The notes under the pieces are model-generated. The model saw only the letters and a list, made by a program, of their open reading frames with translations, was not told the DNA's origin and did not search any database. The position numbers and the translations under genes were made by a program. A stretch of 7,180 bases of DNA from an uncultured Gemmatimonadota bacterium (lineage in GTDB: Bacteria; Gemmatimonadota; Gemmatimonadetes; Gemmatimonadales; GWC2-71-9): positions 1-7,180 of the forward strand of contig CAMLLJ010000149.1 of NCBI GenBank assembly GCA_946480845.1, written 5' to 3'. The number at the start of each line of letters is the position of its first letter. The first letter of the stretch is position 1. Positions 1 to 6,143 of the stretch are shown here, one piece after another.

Positions 1-51
1 GGCCATGGCAGCTGCTGCGGCCGTCCCGGCGGCTGCAAGGAATGGATGCAT
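1..51 (-). CDS. Possible start of a further gene, cut by the left edge
   Basis: An ATG at 51, 33 bases after the dapF stop, opens a frame that stays open to the window edge (17 codons). The reading is MHPFLAAAGTAAAAAMA, rich in alanine and hydrophobic, and could be the beginning of a membrane helix or signal sequence. AGGG lies 5 bases upstream of the ATG and could serve as a ribosome binding site. The strand and spacing fit a continuation of the dapF operon. The piece is too short to name, and in GC-rich DNA an open frame of this length is weak evidence. Confidence 0.35.
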   Translation of the reverse strand, partial: MHPFLAAAGTAAAAAMA

Positions 52-84
52 GGAGGCCCTACGGCACCGCGGTGACTCGCGTTT

Positions 85-906
85 CTACTCCGCGAGCGTC
101 CCCGTGAAGACCAGGCGACCCTCTCCGCAGAGCCATACGCCTGAGGCCCGGCCGTCCGCGATCTCCGCCGCCACCGACAGCGGCGCGCCGCCCCGGCTCC
201 GGAACCCGACCGGCATGACAGCATGGCCGCCCGCGGCGAGCGACACGGCGGCGGCCACGGTGCCGGTGCCGCACGCCAGCGTCTCGCCTTCGACGCCGCG
301 CTCGTAGGTGCGGATCAGCCAGGGCAAGCCCGCGCCGGCCGGCGCGGAGACGAAGTTCGCATTGGCGCCGGCCGCTCCGAGGGCGGGATGGAAGCGGAGC
401 TCGCGCCCCCGGACCGGGAGGTCCACGGCCTCGATGTCGGCCACGCGCACCACGAGGTGCGGAACACCGACCGTGGCGAGCGTGATCTCGAGTTCCCCGG
501 GGCCGGGCTCGATGCCGGCGACCGGCTCCGGCAGCGGGAAGTCGGCGAGGTTCACCTCGGCCATGTGGCCCGGCCCGACGCAGCGGGTCAGGTAGGTGCC
601 GGCGTCGGTGACGAGCTGCATGCCCGCGGGATCGGCCATGCCCAGCCGCGCAGCCAGGCGCGTGCTGCAGAGGGCGGCGTTGCCGCACATGGCCGCGCGG
701 CCGCCATCGAGGTTGTAGAAATGCATCCGGACGCCGCCCGGCGCCGGCTCGAGGATCACCAGCCCATCGGCGCCGATGCCGTGCCGGCGGTCGCAGGCGC
801 GGACGATCCGCTCGGGGGGCCACTCCTCCGGCGAGGTGGTCCGCCCGTCGAGCATCACGAAGTCGTTGCCCGACCCCGTCAGCTTGAAGAACGACGTGCC
901 GCTCAC
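85..906 (-). CDS. dapF: Diaminopimelate epimerase
   Basis: This 273-residue protein has the normal length for DapF, which converts LL- to meso-diaminopimelate in the cytoplasm for lysine and peptidoglycan synthesis. It starts with the family's FFKLTGSGNDFVMLDGR region (6-22, including GNDF at 13-16). The two catalytic cysteines are visible: Cys74 in MCGNAALC (73-80) and Cys212 in ACGTGT (211-216). The second is preceded by YERGVEGETL. E. coli DapF has CGNGARC at the first site, so Ala and Leu replace Gly and Arg here; I believe this is ordinary variation. The GTG start overlaps the preceding stop by 4 bases (GTGA) and has GGGGA just upstream. The frame stays open further upstream to 1602, but that part is only the other-frame reading of the DPM1-type gene. 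The TAG stop is at 87-85. Confidence 0.95.
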   Translation of the reverse strand: MSGTSFFKLTGSGNDFVMLDGRTTSPEEWPPERIVRACDRRHGIGADGLVILEPAPGGVRMHFYNLDGGRAAMCGNAALCSTRLAARLGMADPAGMQLVTDAGTYLTRCVGPGHMAEVNLADFPLPEPVAGIEPGPGELEITLATVGVPHLVVRVADIEAVDLPVRGRELRFHPALGAAGANANFVSAPAGAGLPWLIRTYERGVEGETLACGTGTVAAAVSLAAGGHAVMPVGFRSRGGAPLSVAAEIADGRASGVWLCGEGRLVFTGTLAE

Positions 907-1622
907 AGCTTCCCCACCAGGGCGCGGAACCGCAGCGACCAGACCATCCAGATCGCCTCGCGCACGATCTTGCGGCTCATCTTGCTGTGCCCCTCGACGC
1001 GATCCGTGAACACGATGGGGATCTCGACGAGCTTGAAGCCCTTCCGCCAGGCGCGGTAGCTCATCTCGATCTGGAAGGCATAGCCGTTGGATCGCACCCG
1101 GCTGAAGTCGATCGCCTCGAGCACCTTCCGGCGGAAGCACTTGAACCCGCCGGTCGAGTCGGTGATGGGGAGCCCGGTGACGACGCGCGCGTACTGGTTG
1201 GCGCCGAGGGAGAGCAGCAGGCGCGAGATCGGCCAGTTGATGACGTTGACCCCCTGCTTGTACCGGGAGCCGATCACGATGTCGGCCGACTGGATCGCCT
1301 CGATGAAGCGCGGCAGGAACGCCGGGTCGTGGGAGAAATCGGCGTCCATCTCGAAGATGAAGTCGTAGCCGCGCGCGAGGGCCCATTCGAAGCCCGCGAG
1401 ATAGGCGCGCCCGAGGCCCTGCTTGGCGCTCCGGTGCAGCACGTGCACCCGCGGATCCGCGGCCGCCAGCTCGTCCGCCAGCACGCCGGTGCCGTCGGGC
1501 GACCCGTCGTCGATGACCAGGACTTCGAGCCTCGGGTCCTGGGCCAGGACCGCCGGGACGATCAGCGGGAGGTTGGCGCGCTCGTTGTACGTCGGCACGC
1601 ACACCAGATAGCGGTCAGCCAC
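903..1622 (-). CDS. Polyprenol-phosphate mannose synthase-type glycosyltransferase (DPM1-like, GT2)
   Basis: This 239-residue single-domain enzyme has the size of soluble DPM1 proteins. Motifs in order are VPTYNERANL (9-18), IDDGSPDGT (37-45), the metal-binding EMDADFSHDP (91-100) with intact DAD at 93-95, DSTGGFKCFRR (155-165), GYAFQIEM (180-187) and FTDRVEGHSKM (205-215). These are characteristic of dolichol/polyprenol-phosphate mannose synthases, which load mannose from GDP-mannose onto a polyprenyl phosphate on the cytoplasmic face. No C-terminal membrane helices or GtrA-like domain are present, so it must reach the lipid peripherally or through a partner. The sugar could differ from mannose, because bacterial members vary. 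The GTG start is supported by AAGGTG upstream. The TGA stop overlaps the GTG of dapF as GTGA, so the two genes are coupled. Confidence 0.9.
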   Translation of the reverse strand: MADRYLVCVPTYNERANLPLIVPAVLAQDPRLEVLVIDDGSPDGTGVLADELAAADPRVHVLHRSAKQGLGRAYLAGFEWALARGYDFIFEMDADFSHDPAFLPRFIEAIQSADIVIGSRYKQGVNVINWPISRLLLSLGANQYARVVTGLPITDSTGGFKCFRRKVLEAIDFSRVRSNGYAFQIEMSYRAWRKGFKLVEIPIVFTDRVEGHSKMSRKIVREAIWMVWSLRFRALVGKL

Positions 1623-1629
1623 GTCGGGG

Positions 1630-1635
1630 CACCTT
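1630..1635 (-). promoter_or_regulatory. Ribosome binding site for the DPM1-type gene
   Basis: AAGGTG lies 7 bases upstream of the GTG at 1622. It supports that codon as the start; the next in-frame ATG is at residue 92, inside the catalytic motif. The site is immediately downstream of the TTTT-tailed hairpin, so the hairpin could influence its accessibility. Confidence 0.6.
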
Positions 1636-1639
1636 ACGG

Positions 1640-1671
1640 AAAACCGGCGCGCAGCTTACGCGTCGCGCCGG
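1640..1671 (-). terminator. GC-rich hairpin followed by TTTT, upstream of the DPM1-type gene
   Basis: Read on the minus strand, CCGGCGCG (1671-1664) and CGCGCCGG (1651-1644) form a perfect 8-base-pair stem around a 12-base loop, followed by TTTT (1643-1640). This looks like an intrinsic terminator. However, it ends only 4 bases before the ribosome binding site of the next gene, which leaves no room for a promoter after it. It may instead be a leader hairpin controlling that gene, a weak second terminator that allows readthrough, or an RNA-stability element. Confidence 0.5.
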
Positions 1672-1703
1672 ACGGGGTCGAATCACCGGGAATGCACCAC
1701 CGG

Positions 1704-1724
1704 AAAATAACGGGCTCGGGCCCG
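1704..1724 (-). terminator. Possible intrinsic terminator just after the YfhO-family gene
   Basis: Read on the minus strand, CGGGC pairs with GCCCG around a CCGA loop, followed at once by TTATTTT. It lies 4 bases past the YfhO-family stop. The stem is only 5 base pairs but all GC, and the T-rich tract stands out in this GC-rich window. It could end the rpoN-to-YfhO transcript fully or partly. Confidence 0.45.
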
Positions 1725-1728
1725 GCCG

Positions 1729-4080
1729 TCACGCGTGCCGGCGGCGCCGGAGCGGCAGCGCGATGCCGGCGAGCGCAAGCACGACCGACGCCCAGGTGAT
1801 GGCCTTCCCCGTCGCCGACGCCGCGCTCCGGAACTCGAGCCGCACCTCCGCGGCCCCGGGCGGCAGCTCGACGCCGATCTGGGCGTAGTTGGCGCGGTAG
1901 GTCGGCGCCTCGGTGCCGTCCACCACCGCGCGCCAGTCCGGGTACCACGTCTCCGCGACGATCAGGTACGTGGTCCGGGTGTCCCGGCCGTCGAGCGCAA
2001 TCGTCATCGCGCCGGGCCGCCAGTCGGCGACGCGCGCCTGGACCGTCGTCGCCGGCGGGAGCACGCCCGGGCGGATCGGCACCGGGACGAGCGAGGCGGA
2101 ATCGGAGAAGAGCGCCACCGTCGTGAGGGGAAAGCTTGGCTCCAGCACCGTGGGGATGATCCGGTCCTCCGCGGCCTTGAACCCGCCCGGCACCACGCGC
2201 GCATAGGGAACGAGCGAATCGCGCTCGTAGAGGAACGCGGGCTCGCCGGGCGTCGTGGTGACGGGGCCCATCACCTTGTGGAAGCCCGGGACCGCCTGCT
2301 CGCCGCGCAGGATGAGCGCCTGCACCGCCCACAGGTCCCACAGGTTGGAGCTCGTCAGGTTGGCGTAGACGTTCTTGCCGCCCCAGAGATCGTCGTAGAA
2401 GCGGACCTCGTTGCCGTGGTAGCCGAGGACGGTCTGGATGTCGTGGGCCATCAGGAAATCGCCAGGATAGGCAACGTCGAGCACCCGATAGGGACCGGGG
2501 CGCCCGGCGAGGTGGCGGGTGATCTCATCGTCGGCGAAGAGCTCCGATTCGCTCGCGTCGAAGACGAAGAAGCGGCGGTCCACGCTCCAGAGGTCCGCGG
2601 CCACGATGACGGCGAGCAGGGCCGCAGCCGCAGGGGCCCGGAGCCGGCCCGAGGCGACCAGCCACGCCACTCCGCCTGCGATCAGGGCGATGGCCAGGAG
2701 GCGGACGCCACCGGCCATGAGCGCGGGCGCGTTGGCCATGGCCCGCTCCATCATCCGCTCGACCGCGAACCCCTCGGCGAGCGGCTGCAGCGCGCCCACC
2801 GCGGCGAGCAGTCCGAGCCCGGCAAGCACGCCGAAGCCGATGAGCACCGACCGCGGCGACACCTCGCGGCGCAGCAGCCGGTCGGCGCCGAAGGCCGCGA
2901 AGGCCGCCACTGTGAGCGCGACGAGGAAGAAGGCCATGCCCGGGGCCCTGACCTTCTTCATGTAGGGCATGATCGAGTACCAGGCGCGGTAGAACGGCGT
3001 GTCCGCACCGAGTGAGACCAGCAGGAAGAGCCCGGCGATCCCGGCGAGCACCAGCAGCAGCCGCTGCCGCCGGCGTGCCGCGATGCCGAACGCCGCAAGC
3101 ACCAGGACGCTCGCACCGAGGTACTCGGTGTGCAGCTTGGCGAAGTTGCTCCCCCAGTACGCGTCCGGGCCCAGCCCCGGGAACTGCGGCAGCACCACGC
3201 CGAGCAGCTCCTCGAGCGGCAGGGCGTAGGACGTCGCGTATTCCCAGCTGCTGGCGCTCTCGCCCACCGCGCGCGGCGAATACGGGAAGTACCCGATGAA
3301 GGGCACCAGGAAGATGGCGCCGATCCCGACGCCGACCAGCACCGCGGCCGCCGCGAGGCCCAGTGCGGCCGGGCGGCTCACCGCCGTGGAGCGCTCCGGG
3401 TCGAAGAAGACGAGATAGAGCGTCCAGATGGCGCCGGCGACCAGCAGGTAGTACGTCATCTGCGGATGCGGCGTCAGGATGCAGAGGCCGACGACGAGCG
3501 CGAGCAGGCCGTAGCCCCACAGGCGTCCGTCGCGGATGGCGCGGAGCAGCGCCAGCAGGAGCAGCGGCGCGAGCGCCGAGACGAACAGCTTGCCGTCATG
3601 GCCCGGATGCACCAGCGATGCCACGATGCCCGTCAGCTCGTACGCAAGGCCGCCGACCACCGCCCCGCCCCACCCGCAGCGCAGCCCGCGCAGCAGCGCG
3701 TAGCAGAAGAGTCCCGCGAGGAAGAGGTGCACCGCCATGCCCAGCGCCATGGCGGTGCCTGTCGGCATGATCCAGCGGAGCCAGGCCGTGGGATAGAAGA
3801 TGTCGCCGCTCGATGCGGCGATGAACGGCATGCCGCCGAACAGGTACGGGTTCCACTGCGGAATGCTGCCGTAGGTGCGGAAGTACTCGGCGCCGAACTG
3901 CCGGAAGGAGTATCCGGCCACGTACTGGTCGCTGTGAACGCCGCCGAGGAAGTAGCCCGCGGCGATCGGCCAGCAGAGGACGACAACCGGGACGAGGAAG
4001 GCGAGCGCGGCCAGGAGCGCCGGCCGGCGCGGCTCGAACAGCGGACTCGACGCCGGGGCGCCCGCCTCAGGACTCTGCAC
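1729..4080 (-). CDS. YfhO-family membrane protein (GT-C-like glycosyltransferase)
   Basis: This 783-residue protein begins with a membrane helix (about 21-41), then a first external loop with HSDQ (49-52) and PQWNPYLFGGMPF (74-86). A long series of helices continues to about residue 500, with GHDGKL (160-165), TPHPQM (203-208) and KVRAPGM (376-382) between them. A soluble C-terminal domain follows (about 505-755), ending near ETWYPDWRA (710-718). One last helix (about 758-776) precedes an arginine-rich tail. This is the YfhO layout; acidic residues in the first outer loop are a GT-C hallmark. In Bacillus and Listeria, YfhO-type proteins transfer a sugar from a polyprenyl-phosphate carrier to teichoic acid outside the cell. 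The acceptor here must differ if this organism lacks teichoic acid. The GTG start is backed by AGGGAG, and the next in-frame ATG is at residue 84, inside a conserved motif. A 106-base gap follows. Confidence 0.88.
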   Translation of the reverse strand: MQSPEAGAPASSPLFEPRRPALLAALAFLVPVVVLCWPIAAGYFLGGVHSDQYVAGYSFRQFGAEYFRTYGSIPQWNPYLFGGMPFIAASSGDIFYPTAWLRWIMPTGTAMALGMAVHLFLAGLFCYALLRGLRCGWGGAVVGGLAYELTGIVASLVHPGHDGKLFVSALAPLLLLALLRAIRDGRLWGYGLLALVVGLCILTPHPQMTYYLLVAGAIWTLYLVFFDPERSTAVSRPAALGLAAAAVLVGVGIGAIFLVPFIGYFPYSPRAVGESASSWEYATSYALPLEELLGVVLPQFPGLGPDAYWGSNFAKLHTEYLGASVLVLAAFGIAARRRQRLLLVLAGIAGLFLLVSLGADTPFYRAWYSIMPYMKKVRAPGMAFFLVALTVAAFAAFGADRLLRREVSPRSVLIGFGVLAGLGLLAAVGALQPLAEGFAVERMMERAMANAPALMAGGVRLLAIALIAGGVAWLVASGRLRAPAAAALLAVIVAADLWSVDRRFFVFDASESELFADDEITRHLAGRPGPYRVLDVAYPGDFLMAHDIQTVLGYHGNEVRFYDDLWGGKNVYANLTSSNLWDLWAVQALILRGEQAVPGFHKVMGPVTTTPGEPAFLYERDSLVPYARVVPGGFKAAEDRIIPTVLEPSFPLTTVALFSDSASLVPVPIRPGVLPPATTVQARVADWRPGAMTIALDGRDTRTTYLIVAETWYPDWRAVVDGTEAPTYRANYAQIGVELPPGAAEVRLEFRSAASATGKAITWASVVLALAGIALPLRRRRHA

Positions 4081-5032
4081 GCATTCGCTCCCTGTGCGAA
4101 AGTAGGAACGGGGCCGCGGCCCCGAACTCGGTGAGCGTGAGCAGCACGCGCGACGCGACCGCCAGGGCGGACGCGCTCGCCGGGCCCACCGCCCCCGTGA
4201 GCATCAGCAGCACCACACCTTCCCGGACGCCGATGCCGCCCGGCGCGGGAAGGAACAGGAAGCCCGCGATGTACGATCCCGCAAACGTCGCGATCGCCCG
4301 GCCGATGGTGAGGCCGGGCAGCTCCAGAAGGCCCTGGCCCAGCAGCCAGAACGCGACGCCATAGCCGCACCAGGCCAGCAGGTTGGCCACCACGCCATAC
4401 ACCACCGGGCCCACCCCGGGCGATGCCGACTCGGGAAGCTCGACGCGCACCAGCGCGAGCAGTCGCCGGACGAACCCGGGCCAGAGCAGCAGGGCCATCC
4501 CCAGTGCGCTGCCCACCACCAGCAGCGGGAGCGCCACGCCGACCCAGGGATACTCCGCGCGGAGCGCCGCCGAGCCGAAGAGGCCGACCACGGCCGCGCC
4601 GGAGCCGATCGCGAGCGCCTGGAGGATGACCGCCGAGGCGGTGGCAGCCCACGGCTTGACGCCGGCGCGCTGCGCCATGAGCGCCATGCCGGCCAGCGCC
4701 CAGACCTTGCCCGGGATGTACTTGCCCAGGCTCGAGACGGTCCAGATCCGCGCGGCCTCGCGGAGCGGGAGCGGATCGCCCCAGCCGGCGAGCATGACGC
4801 GCCACGCCTGGATCAGCAGCGCGTACATGAGCCAGATGCAGGCGGCGCTGGCCACCAGCAGCAGCGGGCGCACCTGCCAGACCAGCGGACGCGCCGCGAT
4901 GTCGTTCCAGCTCGCGATCAGCTGCCGCGCGGCGAAGGCGATGATCGCGATTCCCGCGATCCACTGGAATGCGCGCCAGCCTGCGCTACGCACGCGCACC
5001 ACCGGCGAGCGCTTCGCGGTACCATCCCTCAC
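4067..5032 (-). CDS. Multi-pass membrane protein, lysylphosphatidylglycerol synthase TM/UPF0104 family
   Basis: This 321-residue protein is strongly hydrophobic, with roughly seven or eight membrane segments (for example about 22-40, 56-75, 107-120, 130-153, 163-184, 208-235, 245-262 and 288-311). The landmarks SSLGKYIPGKVW (100-111) and PAPGGIGVREG (262-272) are typical of the lysylphosphatidylglycerol synthase transmembrane family (UPF0104/AglD-like). The aminoacyl-transferase domain of MprF is absent. In MprF this membrane part moves lipid across the bilayer, and in archaeal AglD it is linked to transfer of a lipid-carried sugar. Between glycosyltransferases and a YfhO protein, a flippase role for a sugar-loaded lipid is a fair inference. 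The GTG start at 5032 has GGAG 4 bases upstream and gives a 47-base overlap with the GT4 gene. GTG codons at 5002, 4999 and 4993 are shorter alternatives. The 3' end overlaps the YfhO gene by 14 bases. Confidence 0.82.
   Translation of the reverse strand: MRDGTAKRSPVVRVRSAGWRAFQWIAGIAIIAFAARQLIASWNDIAARPLVWQVRPLLLVASAACIWLMYALLIQAWRVMLAGWGDPLPLREAARIWTVSSLGKYIPGKVWALAGMALMAQRAGVKPWAATASAVILQALAIGSGAAVVGLFGSAALRAEYPWVGVALPLLVVGSALGMALLLWPGFVRRLLALVRVELPESASPGVGPVVYGVVANLLAWCGYGVAFWLLGQGLLELPGLTIGRAIATFAGSYIAGFLFLPAPGGIGVREGVVLLMLTGAVGPASASALAVASRVLLTLTEFGAAAPFLLSHRERMRAES
4088..4093 (-). promoter_or_regulatory. Strong ribosome binding site for the YfhO-family gene
   Basis: AGGGAG lies 7 bases upstream of the GTG at 4080 and within the 3' end of the preceding membrane-protein gene. 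It is the clearest Shine-Dalgarno sequence in the window and fixes the start of the YfhO-family gene at a GTG codon. Confidence 0.7.
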
Positions 5033-6140
5033 ACCGCTCCGCCACCTGCTCCGGGCTCAGCCGCTTGCGCCACGCCTGGCCCAGCTCCCGGGCGCGCGCC
5101 ATGCGCTGCTCGTCGGTGAGGAGGTCGAGCGTCGCGTCGGCAAGGGCGTCGGCGGAGGGCAGCACCCGCCGGCCGGCACCGGTCTCCGGCACGATGTCGA
5201 GGACGCCGCCCCCGTCCCAGCAGGCGATCACCGGGACGCCGCTCATCACCGCCTCCGCGGCGGCCAGCCCGAAGCCTTCGGCGACGGCCGGAAAGTACAT
5301 GAGGTCGGCCGTCGCGAGGATCGTGGGGATCTCCGAGGGCGCGACCCCGCCGAGGAAACGCACCCGGTCGGCCACGCCCAGCTCGGTGGCGAGCCGCTCG
5401 AGCGCGGCGCGCTCGGGCCCGTCGCCGACGATCGTGAGCGGCAGCGACGCCCCCAGCGTATCGAGGAGGCCGATGGTCCGGATGGCGAGGTCCACGCGCT
5501 TCTGCGCGGTGAGCCGGGCGACGACGACGGCACCGCCGCCGCCTTCGCTCCAGCAGTAGGCGCCGGTGTCCACCGGCATCGGCTGCACGTGTCCGCGGCC
5601 CACCTGGCGCCCGACCGCATCGCCGATCCACCCCGCCATCTCGCGCGAGACGGCGGTCACCACCTGGGCCCGGCGGTACACCGGCCGGGCGAGCCGCCGC
5701 GCGAACGCCGAGCGCCGGAGCAGCGCCGCGTCGCTGCCATGGCTGGTGAGCACCATCGGCGCGCCCTTCGGCACGGCCAGCCCGGCCGGCACCCACCAGT
5801 GGGCATGCACCAGGTCGCTGCCGCCGGCCAGCTCCTCCTCGGCGGCCTTCCGGAGCGCCCGCCAGAGGCCGCCCAGCGCCCGGATGCCCGCCGGCGTTCG
5901 CACGGCGGACGCCATGGTACCGCGGTAGGCGATGCGCTCCATCGACGCCGGGGCGTAGCGCACGCGGCGCACCGACACCAGGCCGTGCGACTCGCCGCCG
6001 CCCGCGCCCAGGTCGCTCGGCGCAAGCACGCGCACCTCGATGGCGCGCCGCGCCAGGGCGCCCGCCAGCGTCGCGAGGAAGGCGCCGGAGAGGTCGCCGG
6101 GATGGCGGGGATAGTTGTGGGTCAGGAAGACGACCCGCAC
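4986..6140 (-). CDS. Glycosyltransferase family 4 (GT-B fold)
   Basis: This 384-residue protein has the two-domain GT-B layout. The N-terminal acceptor domain opens with VVFLTHNYPRHPGDLSG, a glycine-rich start typical of the family, and carries HAHW (112-115) and TSHGSD (132-137). The C-terminal donor domain shows ARLTAQKRVD (208-217), VGDGPER (238-244) and EGFGLAAAE (288-296). The two glutamates of that last motif form the EX7E signature that contacts the nucleotide sugar in retaining GT4 enzymes. The length is normal and no membrane helix is evident, so it is probably cytoplasmic or peripheral on the membrane. The GTG start lies 3 bases after the GT2 stop, and no ATG occurs until residue 67, so GTG is required. 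Its 3' end overlaps the next gene. It probably adds a sugar to a lipid-linked or envelope glycan; donor and acceptor are not readable from the sequence. Confidence 0.9.
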   Translation of the reverse strand: MRVVFLTHNYPRHPGDLSGAFLATLAGALARRAIEVRVLAPSDLGAGGGESHGLVSVRRVRYAPASMERIAYRGTMASAVRTPAGIRALGGLWRALRKAAEEELAGGSDLVHAHWWVPAGLAVPKGAPMVLTSHGSDAALLRRSAFARRLARPVYRRAQVVTAVSREMAGWIGDAVGRQVGRGHVQPMPVDTGAYCWSEGGGGAVVVARLTAQKRVDLAIRTIGLLDTLGASLPLTIVGDGPERAALERLATELGVADRVRFLGGVAPSEIPTILATADLMYFPAVAEGFGLAAAEAVMSGVPVIACWDGGGVLDIVPETGAGRRVLPSADALADATLDLLTDEQRMARARELGQAWRKRLSPEQVAERCEGWYREALAGGARA

Positions 6141-6143
6141 GCG

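Noticed and set aside
907..1602. In-frame upstream extension of dapF to 1602, giving an apparent 505-residue fusion
   Set aside because: The extra N-terminal part is an alternate-frame reading of the DPM1-type gene. DapF family length and its conserved start region fit the GTG at 906.
1672..1703. Promoter for the DPM1-type gene between the two hairpins, including a sigma-54 -24/-12 site
   Set aside because: I could not find a GG-N10-GC pair or a -35/-10 pair with credible spacing, so no promoter is annotated.
987..4134. Long open frames on the plus strand (for example 987-1799, 1735-3015 and 3130-4134)
   Set aside because: They lie opposite well-supported minus-strand genes, their products are rich in Arg, Ala, Gly and Pro with no recognisable domain, and such antisense frames are expected in GC-rich coding DNA.
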